21,740 nt of DNA from Candidatus Latescibacterota bacterium (lineage in GTDB: Bacteria; Latescibacterota; UBA2968; UBA8231), in the NCBI GenBank assembly GCA_021295675.1, contig JAGWBY010000026.1, forward strand, positions 16,030 to 37,769. Direction: 5' to 3'. The first letter of the stretch is position 1, and each line of letters opens with the position of its first letter. Made by a program: the position numbers and the translations under genes. This document shows positions 1 to 8,081 of the stretch, piece after piece. Below the pieces are notes generated by a model. It was not told the DNA's origin and made no database searches. It was given only the letters and a program-made list of their open reading frames with translations.

Positions 1-20
1 GAAGCAGGGCACCAGCCCCC

Positions 21-48
21 TGTCATGCTGAGCGAAGCGAAGCATCTC
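21..48. repeat. Short interspersed repeat with GCGAAGC core
   Basis: The stretch contains GAGCGAAGCGAAGC flanked by ATGCT (25-29) and AGCAT (41-45), so it can fold as a short imperfect hairpin. From memory it resembles a widespread intergenic repeat of the form TCATTCTGAGCGAAGCGAAG found in several bacterial phyla, here with compensating changes (ATTCT...AGAAT replaced by ATGCT...AGCAT). It lies downstream of the amidohydrolase stop. Only one copy is visible in the window, so its repeat nature is inferred from resemblance. Confidence 0.45.
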
Positions 49-77
49 CTACCCAAGAAGTTTCTGCGTAACGTCAG

Positions 78-137
78 TTAGGAATTAGGAATTATCAGTT
101 ATGAATTCTTAATTCCTAATTCGTAATTCCTAATTAA
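78..137. repeat. A+T-rich iterated inverted repeat (TAATTCCTAATTC family)
   Basis: GAATTAGGAATTA at 82-94 is perfectly inverted at 110-122 (13 bp arms, 15-nt loop). A second right-arm copy, TAATTCCTAATT at 124-135, is also perfectly complementary to 83-94, so two alternative hairpins are possible. The block is almost free of G/C and ends at the TAA stop of the amidohydrolase gene (138-140). It could slow or end transcription of the minus-strand operon, but it lacks the G/C-rich stem of a typical rho-independent terminator. A slippage-prone intergenic repeat is equally likely. Confidence 0.6.
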
Positions 138-1268
138 TTAAACCACTTGGCCGCCGCGAATGGTAGCCACCGGCTCCCAACAGCCGCCGGGCCGCTCCTC
201 GCCGTTGACGTCGCGCAAGGGTAGGGCCTCCTCGTTCCAGCGCAGCACTGCCAAGTCGGCGCAAGCGCCCGGAGCCAAGGTGCCGACTTCGCCCTCTAGG
301 CCCAGCACTGCGGCGGGGCGGGCCGTGGCGCGGGCGAATACATCTGCTTCGTCCATGCCGGCGGCGATGAGCTTGGACATGGTGCGGGGGAGGTCGTGCT
401 GGGGGCGGCTGTCAACGTGGCGGTTGTATTGGTCGGTCGAAACCGTATCGACGAGAAACCCTTGGGCAATGGTAGCCTCGGCAATGGGAAAGCTGAAGGA
501 GTTCATGCCGTGGCCCAAGTCGAAGAGGACGCCGCGCTGGCGGGCTTGCCACACGTCGTCGGCAATGCGGTCGCCGTCCAGCAGGTTTTCGGGGAGGGCG
601 TTGAGGGAGTAGGTCACTATGTCGCCGGGACGCAACAGGGGAAGTTGTTCGCGGCGGGGCCAGTCGGGTTTGAGGCGGGTGCCTACCAGTAGCGGTTTGC
701 CGCTCAATTCCGCGGCCTCCAGCCCAGCGGCCATAATGGGGCGCGGGTCGAGGTCGTCGGCGCAGGCCCCGCCGGTGACGGTGACGGCAATGCCCCAAAT
801 GCTGCGGTCGTCTGCGGCAATGGCCCCGGCACAGGCTTGGGCATCGGCGTCGGCCAAGTCGTTAAAGCAGCGCACGGGGTGCGTTTCGCCGCGTTTGCAC
901 AGGTTGATGGCTAAGAGCACGCGGGTGCGCGAGGCTTCGATCACGGTGCGGCGATAGTCGTCTATGTTCAAGGCTCCGGCATCGCCTTGGGACATGACAG
1001 TGGTGACGCCGCGTGGCAAAAAGTGGATGTCCGGGTCGATGCCAAAGCGCGATTGGCCACGAGCTGGGTGGGCGTGTAGGTCGACCAGGCCGGGCAGCAG
1101 GAGAGCGTCGGGGAAGTCGAGCACGGTGTGGGCTGGTCCCTCGACGCTGGGACCAGAGGCGACAATGCGGTCGCCGCGAATGGCCACTGCGCCGGGGCCG
1201 TCTAGGCCGCTATCGGCGCAGAAAAGGCGCGGAGCGCGCACTAATAGGTCGTAGGTTTGTTCGGTCAA
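138..1268 (-). CDS. Amidohydrolase-superfamily protein with altered metal-site residues
   Basis: A 376-aa protein with the TIM-barrel amidohydrolase layout. A small N-terminal beta region leads to LLPGLVDLHAHP, whose HxH motif (H65, H67) opens the barrel; GHG (H253) and VSTDQY (D279) follow, and the C-terminal strand GTLAPGACADLAVL closes the composite domain. It most resembles the metal-dependent hydrolase/deacetylase subgroup that processes cyclic amides or N-acyl compounds; the substrate is unknown. Three usual ligand positions look replaced: the carboxylated lysine region reads GIAVTV, the first histidine strand KPLLVGTR, and the second VTYSLN. Metal loading or catalysis may therefore differ. 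I chose the TTG at 1268, just after the TAA (1275-1273) of the preceding A gene, because the family N-terminus (YDLLVRAPRLF) begins there. A GTG at 1325 would overlap that gene by 53 nt and add 19 unrelated residues. Probably translated by coupling as the last gene of the cassette operon. Confidence 0.8.
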   Translation of the reverse strand: MTEQTYDLLVRAPRLFCADSGLDGPGAVAIRGDRIVASGPSVEGPAHTVLDFPDALLLPGLVDLHAHPARGQSRFGIDPDIHFLPRGVTTVMSQGDAGALNIDDYRRTVIEASRTRVLLAINLCKRGETHPVRCFNDLADADAQACAGAIAADDRSIWGIAVTVTGGACADDLDPRPIMAAGLEAAELSGKPLLVGTRLKPDWPRREQLPLLRPGDIVTYSLNALPENLLDGDRIADDVWQARQRGVLFDLGHGMNSFSFPIAEATIAQGFLVDTVSTDQYNRHVDSRPQHDLPRTMSKLIAAGMDEADVFARATARPAAVLGLEGEVGTLAPGACADLAVLRWNEEALPLRDVNGEERPGGCWEPVATIRGGQVV

Positions 1269-1272
1269 TTTG

Positions 1273-3624
1273 TTAGTAAGCCACGGCGATGGTGCGGAAC
1301 ACGGTGTCATCGCCGGCATCGGCACCCAAATTGATGCGCAGGACGTACAGGCCGGGGGCGGCGCTCACTCCGTCGGCGTCGCGGCCATCCCAGGTGAAGA
1401 GGCGTTGCGAGCCCTCGGTGCCTGGGGTAAGGGCCGCTACTTGGCGTCCGGCCAGATCGAAGATTTCCACCTGCGGCTCACTTCCCTCGACTTTGAAGGC
1501 GACAAATCGCACCTCTAGCTGGTCGTTGATGCCGTCGCCGTTGGGGGTTACGGTCGTAGAGGCTAGTTGCAGGTCGTTGATGAGCTGGCCGCTGTCGGTC
1601 AGTTCGGGCAACATGACGATATTGGAGCGGCGCTCGGCCGCCTCGACCGACTGCCACAGACCCGGTGCCTCGCTCGACCCGAGGTCGAGGGTAAAGACGG
1701 TGGCGTTTTGCAGCAGGCGGGTAGTGAAGCTCACTCGCAGCGAGTCGCCGGAAATCACCTGCGGCAACGCGATGAGCAGCGAGTCGGCCTGCATGTCTAG
1801 GGTGGCCGGAACGACCGGTTCCGCGCCTACCATCACCGAGACGCTCTGGAGGTCAACGGGTTCGGGGACGGTGAAGCGCATTAGGTCAAAGCCGCTGTCG
1901 AGTTCGTCGGTCTCGGGCCAGAGGGTGTAGGTGAAGTGTGTGTCTTGGTTGGGGTTGGCCTCGCGGGGAGCGACGCTGCCGCGCGCGCCTTGGACTAGGG
2001 CCTCCTCGAACTCGACGGAGACTGAATTGACGGTCGGGGCGACGGTGGGATCGTCGGTGGAGAGGATCATCTCCAGCAATATGAAGCGGCGCGGGCTGGC
2101 CGATTTGAAGGTCTCTCCCGAAAACTGGTAGGTATTGCTGAACTCGTTCCAGTCTTCGCCCGTGACTAAGGTCGAGTCAACAGGCCCCCTGATCACTTTG
2201 GGCAAGCTGTTCCATTTCTCCTCGGTGACCAGATCGCCCTTCTTGTCGTAAAAGGTGTACTCCGCGCTGAGCGTATTGCCCGAGCGAGAGCGCAATTGCA
2301 AGCGGGTGCCTGGAGGCAGGTCGGCGTCCCAGTGCAGGGCCTTGATGACTTTGGGCCGCCCATCGCCGGCTACCTCGCCGAGGTTGATAAAGGCCGACCG
2401 CAACTCGACTTGGGCCGGATAACCCGGTGAGAATAGTTGTAACTCACCCCACTTGACGACACCCCATCCCCTGCAGCTAATTCCGCGCCAGAACAGGTAG
2501 CGGGCCTTGCGCGGCTTGAACAGATAGCGCATGTAAAGCAGGTTGTCGGCGTTGGGGGCCGGATGGGAGAAGGCCTCTTCGTAATCGACGTTTTCGGGCA
2601 CTGCGACGGGTGGGGCGGTGCCCGTGGCCGGGGTGCCGTCGGAAAAGAGGATGGTGTGTCCTGGCCCAGCCCCAGAGACGGTGAAACCCAATGTGCCTTC
2701 GTCTGGCCGCATGGAATAGAGGAACATCTCGTCGATAAAGAATGTCGCGCCTAGGTCCGCGCGGAACCACGTGCCGCCTTCGGCCCATCCCGACAGATTA
2801 CCACGGCAGCCGGTGACGGTATTGTTGGTGTTGAGGTTGGCGTCGAAGAGGTTGGGGGTGGAGCCGGTGCCGTCGCCTTCTCTGAAATTGCCGCGTAGGC
2901 TGGTGCCAATGGCGATGTTGTCGCCAATGCCGATGACCTCGATCTCGGCGAGGGCGGCGTTGGCGTTCTGCTCTTCGGAAATGATTTGGATGTACTGGAT
3001 TAACCGGTAGTGGTTGCGTTCTGCGGGCGTTAGATCCAAATCAAGGTCAAACACTAGCGCGCTGTCGCGACCAGCGTAGCGCAACGGGATGACAATTTCT
3101 GATTCGGCGTTGGGGCGCGTGGTGCGGAAGGCTTGGCGGTAGAGAAAGAGGTCTTCGGTGGCCGAGATGCGCACGCCGGAGGTGGTGAAGACGCGGAATT
3201 GCCGGAATGGACGCGCGTCCTCTTGGTCGGGGAATTTCAGGCGAATCTCGCGGGCCAGGGCCGCACGGCCTAGGTCAATGGTGATAAACCAAGCTTCGCG
3301 GGCGTCGTCCGGGCTGGGTTGCCAATAGGTCGTTGGATCGCCGTCGATGGCCAGCGGGGCATCGGCCTCGTTGGAGCCAGCTTGCCAGAGACCTCCGGCG
3401 ACGGCATCGCCCTTGGTGCGGGTCTCGTGGACGAAGAAGTGTGCGTCTTCGACGAGGTTGATGTCCTTGCGGAATTTGACGAGCGAGAGCTGGCCCTGTT
3501 CGCCGACTTGGACCAAGCCGAAGGGCTGTTGCCATTGAGCCCATTCCTCGGCGCTGTCGAAGGAGAGAATGTCGGCAGCGAGTGGGACGGCTAGCACGAG
3601 GTAGGCGATGATTGCGCGTCGCAT
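1273..3624 (-). CDS. Secreted discoidin-like/FlgD-type Ig protein, A paralog of pair III
   Basis: A 783-aa exported protein. Signal peptide at about residues 1-16 (MRRAIIAYLVLAVPLAA). A conserved ~50-residue N-terminal block follows (FDSAEEW...LVKFRKDIN). A first discoidin (F5/8 type C)-like domain carries AIDGDPTTYWQP and ITIDLGRAALAREIRL. A second one starts near FDANLNTNNTV and includes FRADLGATFFIDEMFLY and YLFKPRKARYLFW. A beta-rich middle region has DADLPPGTRLQLRSRSGN and SPRRFILLEMILSTDDP. The C-terminal module at about 693-783 begins TPNGDGINDQLEVRF, includes FTWDGRDADG and PGLYVLRI, and ends TIAVAY. Known families with this tail are cell-surface or secreted proteins; here sugar or matrix binding is an inference and no catalytic motif is seen. 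I chose the ATG at 3624 because TAAGGAGG lies 6 nt upstream and the signal peptide starts there; an upstream ATG at 3678 would lie inside the preceding B gene. Confidence 0.85.
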   Translation of the reverse strand: MRRAIIAYLVLAVPLAADILSFDSAEEWAQWQQPFGLVQVGEQGQLSLVKFRKDINLVEDAHFFVHETRTKGDAVAGGLWQAGSNEADAPLAIDGDPTTYWQPSPDDAREAWFITIDLGRAALAREIRLKFPDQEDARPFRQFRVFTTSGVRISATEDLFLYRQAFRTTRPNAESEIVIPLRYAGRDSALVFDLDLDLTPAERNHYRLIQYIQIISEEQNANAALAEIEVIGIGDNIAIGTSLRGNFREGDGTGSTPNLFDANLNTNNTVTGCRGNLSGWAEGGTWFRADLGATFFIDEMFLYSMRPDEGTLGFTVSGAGPGHTILFSDGTPATGTAPPVAVPENVDYEEAFSHPAPNADNLLYMRYLFKPRKARYLFWRGISCRGWGVVKWGELQLFSPGYPAQVELRSAFINLGEVAGDGRPKVIKALHWDADLPPGTRLQLRSRSGNTLSAEYTFYDKKGDLVTEEKWNSLPKVIRGPVDSTLVTGEDWNEFSNTYQFSGETFKSASPRRFILLEMILSTDDPTVAPTVNSVSVEFEEALVQGARGSVAPREANPNQDTHFTYTLWPETDELDSGFDLMRFTVPEPVDLQSVSVMVGAEPVVPATLDMQADSLLIALPQVISGDSLRVSFTTRLLQNATVFTLDLGSSEAPGLWQSVEAAERRSNIVMLPELTDSGQLINDLQLASTTVTPNGDGINDQLEVRFVAFKVEGSEPQVEIFDLAGRQVAALTPGTEGSQRLFTWDGRDADGVSAAPGLYVLRINLGADAGDDTVFRTIAVAY

Positions 3625-3637
3625 CAAACCCTCCTTA
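3624..3637 (-). promoter_or_regulatory. Stop codon embedded in Shine-Dalgarno, B-III to A-III junction
   Basis: Read on the minus strand, the junction is TAAGGAGGGTTTGATG. The TAA stop of B-III (3637-3635) is the first part of a near-perfect Shine-Dalgarno sequence for the A-III ATG at 3624. This supports translational coupling of the two proteins and settles the A-III start. Confidence 0.85.
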
Positions 3638-5668
3638 GTAGGCAATGCCCAAAGGGCGGAGTTGGGGATCGGCAGCAAATTCCGAGCGCAGGTCTAAGGC
3701 CACCAAGTAGAGACCGGGCGGCAGCCGCCGACCCGATTCATCGCGCCCGTCCCATTGCAAGCTCTGCGGCCCCGCGCTCTGCAAGCCGGCTTCGACGAGG
3801 GCCACGCGCCGCCCGTCGAGGCTATAGACCTCGAGGACGACGGGAACGGTTTCGGGCAGGCGGAACAGCGAATAGGCCACGTGTAGTTCGTCGTTGATCC
3901 CGTCGCCGTTGGGCGTAAAGACCGCAGCGGAAAAAGTCAGGTTCTGGATGAAGTCGGTTGTTTGCCCCGTGGTGCCGAGCACGCGCAGGCTGTTGGTCGA
4001 GAGGGCCTCGCCGACATCAGCACCGACTACAGGTTGCGGCAGAACGTCGCGTTCGCTGTCTAGGACCTCGCTCTGGAAGGTGGTTGCGAATTCAAATATC
4101 TCCGTGCCAAAGACAATGCGGATCGGCGGGTTGTTGGCGCGGGTGATGCGCTCGGGCAGGTGGATGAGTAGGCCCTCGGGCTCCTGGATGATCTCGGCAG
4201 GCGCAGCTTCCGTGCGGCTCTCGCCTAGTTGCAGGCTTTTGAGTTCGGTCTGGTGCCCCGTGTGAATGCGCAACAGGTCGAAGCCGGGTGCGTCAACCGT
4301 CTCGAAATCGGCTTGGAGATCATAGACGAATTCTATCGCTTCGCCCAAGGGGACTTGGGTGATTCCGCTGGCGGGCTGTGGATCGTCTAGGGGAGCCACT
4401 TCACCGCGCACGTTAGCAGCCAACAGCGGGGCGGTTTCGAGCCACAGCGAGTCGAGGCGCACGAAGTCGTCGAAGGAATTGCTTTCCATGGTGACGCGGA
4501 ACTGCAAATGGGTGCCGTTGCGCAGGTTGATCGGTTGACCCGATTCGACGAAGGGTGCGGACCAGAAAGTCCAGTTGTCTGAATCGTAGCCGATGGACGC
4601 GCGGACGCCGGGTTTGGGCTGGCGTTCGCTCAGGTCGGATGCAGCGGTAATGCGCACGAAGCGAGTACGCAGGGCGTTTTCGTAGTAGTCGCGCGAGACT
4701 GTCCGTTCGAGCCCGGTATCCATGTATTCGTGATAGACGGCCGGGTCGTCGTCTAGACCAGTGCGCACCTCGATCTTAACTTGGGCCGCCGCGTCGGGGG
4801 TTTCCACTGGAGTCCCATTGACCATGCGGAATTTTGTCGCCTGCCAGAACAGCCGCCCGAAATTCACGGGTTCGCCGAGGTCTGTTATCTTGGTCTTGTA
4901 GATGGCCCGCTGCGGCACGCCTTGGGCGAAGAGCTGGAACTCGCTGATCGAGCCGATGAGAGCAAAGGCGACGTTGCCGCTCTTGGCTTGGGCGTCCTCA
5001 TCCAGTAGCGAGAGCGTCCGTCGGTAGCGGAAAAAGCGCAGATACTGGCGGTTGAAGTCAATGCGGACCTGCGGGATAAAATTGTTGTCAACATCGGCGA
5101 TGACGGTGGAGAGTGGGTTGACATTGCCTTCGAGCACCGGGGGTTCGGGCGCGACCGAGGCGGTCACCTGAAAAGCGGGAACGAAGTCCGTTTCCAGCGG
5201 GGTCCCGTCGGATCGAAAGCCTTCGCTGGGCGGGATAAAGCCGAAGGCCACCGCTGGTACCGACACGGCCAAATCCATGGTGAAGGTTTCCTTTTCGATG
5301 CGGTCGGCTTTGGGTGGGTTGTAAGTGATCGGGTCGCCGTCGATGAGCCAAGAGCCGTTTTCCGAAGGGTCGGGCACTCCGTGGTTCCACTTCCACATCC
5401 GCGGCGTTTCGCCGTCTAGGTAGTCGAAGATGCGGTCACTGGGGTCGCGCCAGAAAGTCCAGTTGTCGATGTGGGAAAAAACCGTCTCGTCCAGCGTGAA
5501 GTACGTAGGCTGGATGGCACCGGGAGTAGTTGCGAAATCGACGAAGAGGCGGGTGGTGTCGTTCTCGCTCCAAGCCAAGCCGCTGCCGCCTAGTTGCCAG
5601 TGGGAAATCTGGGCGGTGGCGCTTTGCGTTAAGATTAGAGTGTACAGGACGATTGTGGCACGGCGCAT
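3635..5668 (-). CDS. Secreted discoidin-like/FlgD-type Ig protein, B paralog of pair III
   Basis: A 677-aa exported protein. Signal peptide at about 1-19 (MRRATIVLYTLILTQSATA), then the B-family N-terminal signature QISHWQLGGSGLAWS and DNWTFWRDPS. A discoidin-like region contains LIDGDPITYNPP, VPAVAFGF and QVRIDFNRQYLRFFRYR, ending with GSISEFQLFAQGVPQRA. The middle region has ITDLGEPVNFGRLFWQA, PGVRASIGYDSDNWTFWS and LDSLWLETAPLLAA. The C-terminal module at 585-677 starts TPNGDGINDELHVAY, includes LQWDGRDESG and LPPGLYL, and ends LGIAY. The protein is homologous to the A family in overall design but has a shorter N-terminal half. The ATG at 5668 has AAAGGAG 7 nt upstream. It is separated by 70 nt from A-II upstream and 10 nt from A-III downstream. 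Binding of an extracellular glycan or envelope role is inferred; no enzyme motif is visible. Confidence 0.83.
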   Translation of the reverse strand: MRRATIVLYTLILTQSATAQISHWQLGGSGLAWSENDTTRLFVDFATTPGAIQPTYFTLDETVFSHIDNWTFWRDPSDRIFDYLDGETPRMWKWNHGVPDPSENGSWLIDGDPITYNPPKADRIEKETFTMDLAVSVPAVAFGFIPPSEGFRSDGTPLETDFVPAFQVTASVAPEPPVLEGNVNPLSTVIADVDNNFIPQVRIDFNRQYLRFFRYRRTLSLLDEDAQAKSGNVAFALIGSISEFQLFAQGVPQRAIYKTKITDLGEPVNFGRLFWQATKFRMVNGTPVETPDAAAQVKIEVRTGLDDDPAVYHEYMDTGLERTVSRDYYENALRTRFVRITAASDLSERQPKPGVRASIGYDSDNWTFWSAPFVESGQPINLRNGTHLQFRVTMESNSFDDFVRLDSLWLETAPLLAANVRGEVAPLDDPQPASGITQVPLGEAIEFVYDLQADFETVDAPGFDLLRIHTGHQTELKSLQLGESRTEAAPAEIIQEPEGLLIHLPERITRANNPPIRIVFGTEIFEFATTFQSEVLDSERDVLPQPVVGADVGEALSTNSLRVLGTTGQTTDFIQNLTFSAAVFTPNGDGINDELHVAYSLFRLPETVPVVLEVYSLDGRRVALVEAGLQSAGPQSLQWDGRDESGRRLPPGLYLVALDLRSEFAADPQLRPLGIAY

Positions 5669-5738
5669 GACGGTTCTCCTTTCGCAGGAAGCATGGGCTA
5701 ATATAATGCGCTGTAAGCAATTGTCCTATTTGAGGATA

Positions 5739-8075
5739 TCAGTACGCCACGGCGATGGTGCGCAGCGCCGTATCGTCGCCGGCGTCAGCCGCTAGGTCGA
5801 TGCGGCAGAGATAGGTGCCGGGTGGCACGAGGTCGCCTTGGGTGGCGCGTCCGTTCCAAGTAAAGACGTGAGCCAAGCCGTCGAGGGTTGGAGTCTCGAG
5901 TTCGGCAACCGGCCGTCCGGCGAGGTCGAAAATGTGCACTTGGGGCGTGCGTTGCGCGACCTTGAAGGCGACGAAGCGGATAACCACTTCGTCATTGATG
6001 CCGTCGCCGTTGGGAGTGAGCACTGGCGAGGAAATCGAGAGGTCGTCGATGAGCTGAGTGGTGCCGGTCAGGTCGGGGAGCATGACGATATTGGCGCGAC
6101 GCGTCAGCGGCTCGACCGATTGCCACAGGTCTGGATGGCTGCTCGAACCCAAGTCGAGGCCAAAAAGCGTGGCGTTGTGTACTACGCGGGTGGTGAAGCT
6201 GACTTGCACGGAGTCGGCGGCAATCGCGCGGGGCAGGGCGATTTGTAGGGTGTCGGCGCGGATGGCTATAGAAGACGGCTCGATGTGGGTATCGCCCACG
6301 CGGACTTCGACGGCTGACGCTTTAGCGGGGAGGGCAAAGCGCAGCAAGTCGAAGCCCGCGTCTGCGGCATCGGCCGCCGACAACAGGGTATAAGTGAAGC
6401 GAGTGTCCTCGTTGGGCAGGGCGACTCTGGGGGCGATCAGACCGCGCGCACCCTGCAACAGCGCGTCCTTGTACTCAAGCGCCAGCGCGTCAATCGCGGG
6501 TGCCACTTGGGGATCGTCGGTCGAGAGGATCATCTCCAATTGCACGAAGCGGCGCGGGCTTTGCGACTTGAATGCCTCGCCGGAAAAGTTGTACGCCTCG
6601 CTCCACGCATCCCAATCCTCGCTGACCACAACGGTAGTGTCGATTCTTCCCCGCAGCACTTTGGGCAGGCTGAGCCATTTCTCTTCGGTGATTGACTCGC
6701 CGATCTTGTCGTGGAAGGCATAGACTTCGCCTTGGGTGTTGCCCGAGCGCGAGCGCACTTGCAGGTGAGCGCCCGGTGGGATGTCGGCGTCCCAAGAGAG
6801 GCTGCTGATGACTTTGGGGCGGCCGTCGCCGGCGGCCGTGCCGAGATCGATAAAGTCCGAGCGCATGACGACTTCGGCGGGATGGCCTGGCGAAAAGAGC
6901 ATCAGCTCGGTCCAGCGCGAACCCCACCCTCGGGGGGTATGAGCGTGCCAAAATAGGTAGCGGACCCTGCGCGGTTGGAACAGATAGCGCAGATAGCGCA
7001 TGGGTTCGGGGTCGGGTTGGTCGATGAGAGTGGCGAAGTCGAAGGATTCGGGGATGGGGAGTTGGGAGTTGATGACGCGGGTGCCGTCTGAATAGAGGAA
7101 GTTAAAACCACGCGGCGCACCAGCCACGCTGCCGACCGTGCCCTCGCGCGGCCTGAGCGCGTAGAGGAAAAGCTCGTCGAGCCAGAATACGGCCCCTAGG
7201 TCGATGAAAAACCAAGTGCCCTGATCCTCCCAGGTGCGGACGCGGCCCTCAAAGCCCACGGGCAGGATGGAACTGGCGGTGTTCATGTCGCCGTCGAGGA
7301 CATTCTCGGTGGAGCGGGCGGTAAGTCCGTCAATGATGTCGCCGCGCAGGTCATTGCCCAAACTGACGTTGTCGCCGACGGCGAGGACTTCGATTTCGGC
7401 TAGCGCGCCTTCAGGGTCGAAGTCTTCGACGGTGAAGTTGATGTACTGGATGAGGCGGTACTGGTTGAATTTTTCTAGATCGACATCGCGATTGGAGTCG
7501 AGGACTTGGGCGCTGTCTTGGATGTCGAAAGCGAGGGGAATCGAGACGGTGGTATCCCGGTTGGGTTGGGTCGTGAGATAGACTGGGCGAAAGATAAAGA
7601 GATCGTCGAGAGCGTCGGAAGTGATGCCGGTGGCGGTGAAGACGGTGAATTGGCGGAAGGGGCGTGCCCCTTCTTGGTCGGGGAAGTGCAGGCGGATCTC
7701 GTTGACTAACACAGTGCGACCGAGGTCGATTTGCACGAACCAGTCGCCGAGGGGATCGTCGGTAGAGGCCTGCCAGAAGGTCTTGCGGTCGCCGTCGATG
7801 ATCCGTCTAGCTGCGGTCGGGTTGCTGCCCGCTTCCCAGATCCCGCCCGGCACGTTGGCACCGCGCGAGCGGGTGAGATGAGTGAATTCGGTCGCGTTGG
7901 CGATGGCGTTGATATTTTTGCGGAATTTGACTAGTTGCAACCGTCCGCGGTCGTCGAACTCGATTAGGCCGTGGGGTCGCTTCCAGGTTGACCAGCTAGC
8001 GGCGCTGTCGAAGCGGAATTCCGCAGCGGCGAGCATTGTGGCCGAACAAAGGACCAAGAGCAACAAAGGACGCAT
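5739..8075 (-). CDS. Secreted discoidin-like/FlgD-type Ig protein, A paralog of pair II
   Basis: A 778-aa exported protein. Signal peptide at about 1-18 (MRPLLLLVLCSATMLAAA), then FRFDSAASWSTW and LVKFRKNIN. The first discoidin-like domain spans roughly 78-240 (IIDGDRKTFWQA, VQIDLGRTVLVNEIRLHF). The second spans roughly 260-410 (VLDGDMNTASS, FIDLGAVFWLDELFLY, YLFWHAHTPRGWG). The middle region includes DADIPPGAHLQVRSRSGN and SPRRFVQLEMILSTDDP. The tail at 687-778 has TPNGDGINDEVVIRF, TWNGRATQG (N in place of the usual D of WDG) and the terminal TIAVAY. The ATG at 8075 lies 6 nt after the B-II stop (TAACGGCCAATG) without a clear Shine-Dalgarno, so coupling to B-II translation is likely. Several blocks are more divergent from the other two A copies than those are from each other. 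Confidence 0.83.
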   Translation of the reverse strand: MRPLLLLVLCSATMLAAAEFRFDSAASWSTWKRPHGLIEFDDRGRLQLVKFRKNINAIANATEFTHLTRSRGANVPGGIWEAGSNPTAARRIIDGDRKTFWQASTDDPLGDWFVQIDLGRTVLVNEIRLHFPDQEGARPFRQFTVFTATGITSDALDDLFIFRPVYLTTQPNRDTTVSIPLAFDIQDSAQVLDSNRDVDLEKFNQYRLIQYINFTVEDFDPEGALAEIEVLAVGDNVSLGNDLRGDIIDGLTARSTENVLDGDMNTASSILPVGFEGRVRTWEDQGTWFFIDLGAVFWLDELFLYALRPREGTVGSVAGAPRGFNFLYSDGTRVINSQLPIPESFDFATLIDQPDPEPMRYLRYLFQPRRVRYLFWHAHTPRGWGSRWTELMLFSPGHPAEVVMRSDFIDLGTAAGDGRPKVISSLSWDADIPPGAHLQVRSRSGNTQGEVYAFHDKIGESITEEKWLSLPKVLRGRIDTTVVVSEDWDAWSEAYNFSGEAFKSQSPRRFVQLEMILSTDDPQVAPAIDALALEYKDALLQGARGLIAPRVALPNEDTRFTYTLLSAADAADAGFDLLRFALPAKASAVEVRVGDTHIEPSSIAIRADTLQIALPRAIAADSVQVSFTTRVVHNATLFGLDLGSSSHPDLWQSVEPLTRRANIVMLPDLTGTTQLIDDLSISSPVLTPNGDGINDEVVIRFVAFKVAQRTPQVHIFDLAGRPVAELETPTLDGLAHVFTWNGRATQGDLVPPGTYLCRIDLAADAGDDTALRTIAVAY

Positions 8076-8081
8076 TGGCCG

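Noticed and set aside
1269..1325. Upstream GTG start for the amidohydrolase
   Set aside because: Would overlap the A-III gene by 53 nt and add residues unlike the family N-terminus; the TTG at 1268 right after the A-III stop fits better.
5669..5738. Possible internal promoter (TATATT-like box) between A-II and B-III
   Set aside because: The best -35 match is about 3 of 6 bases, and the gap is A/T-rich enough to give such boxes by chance.
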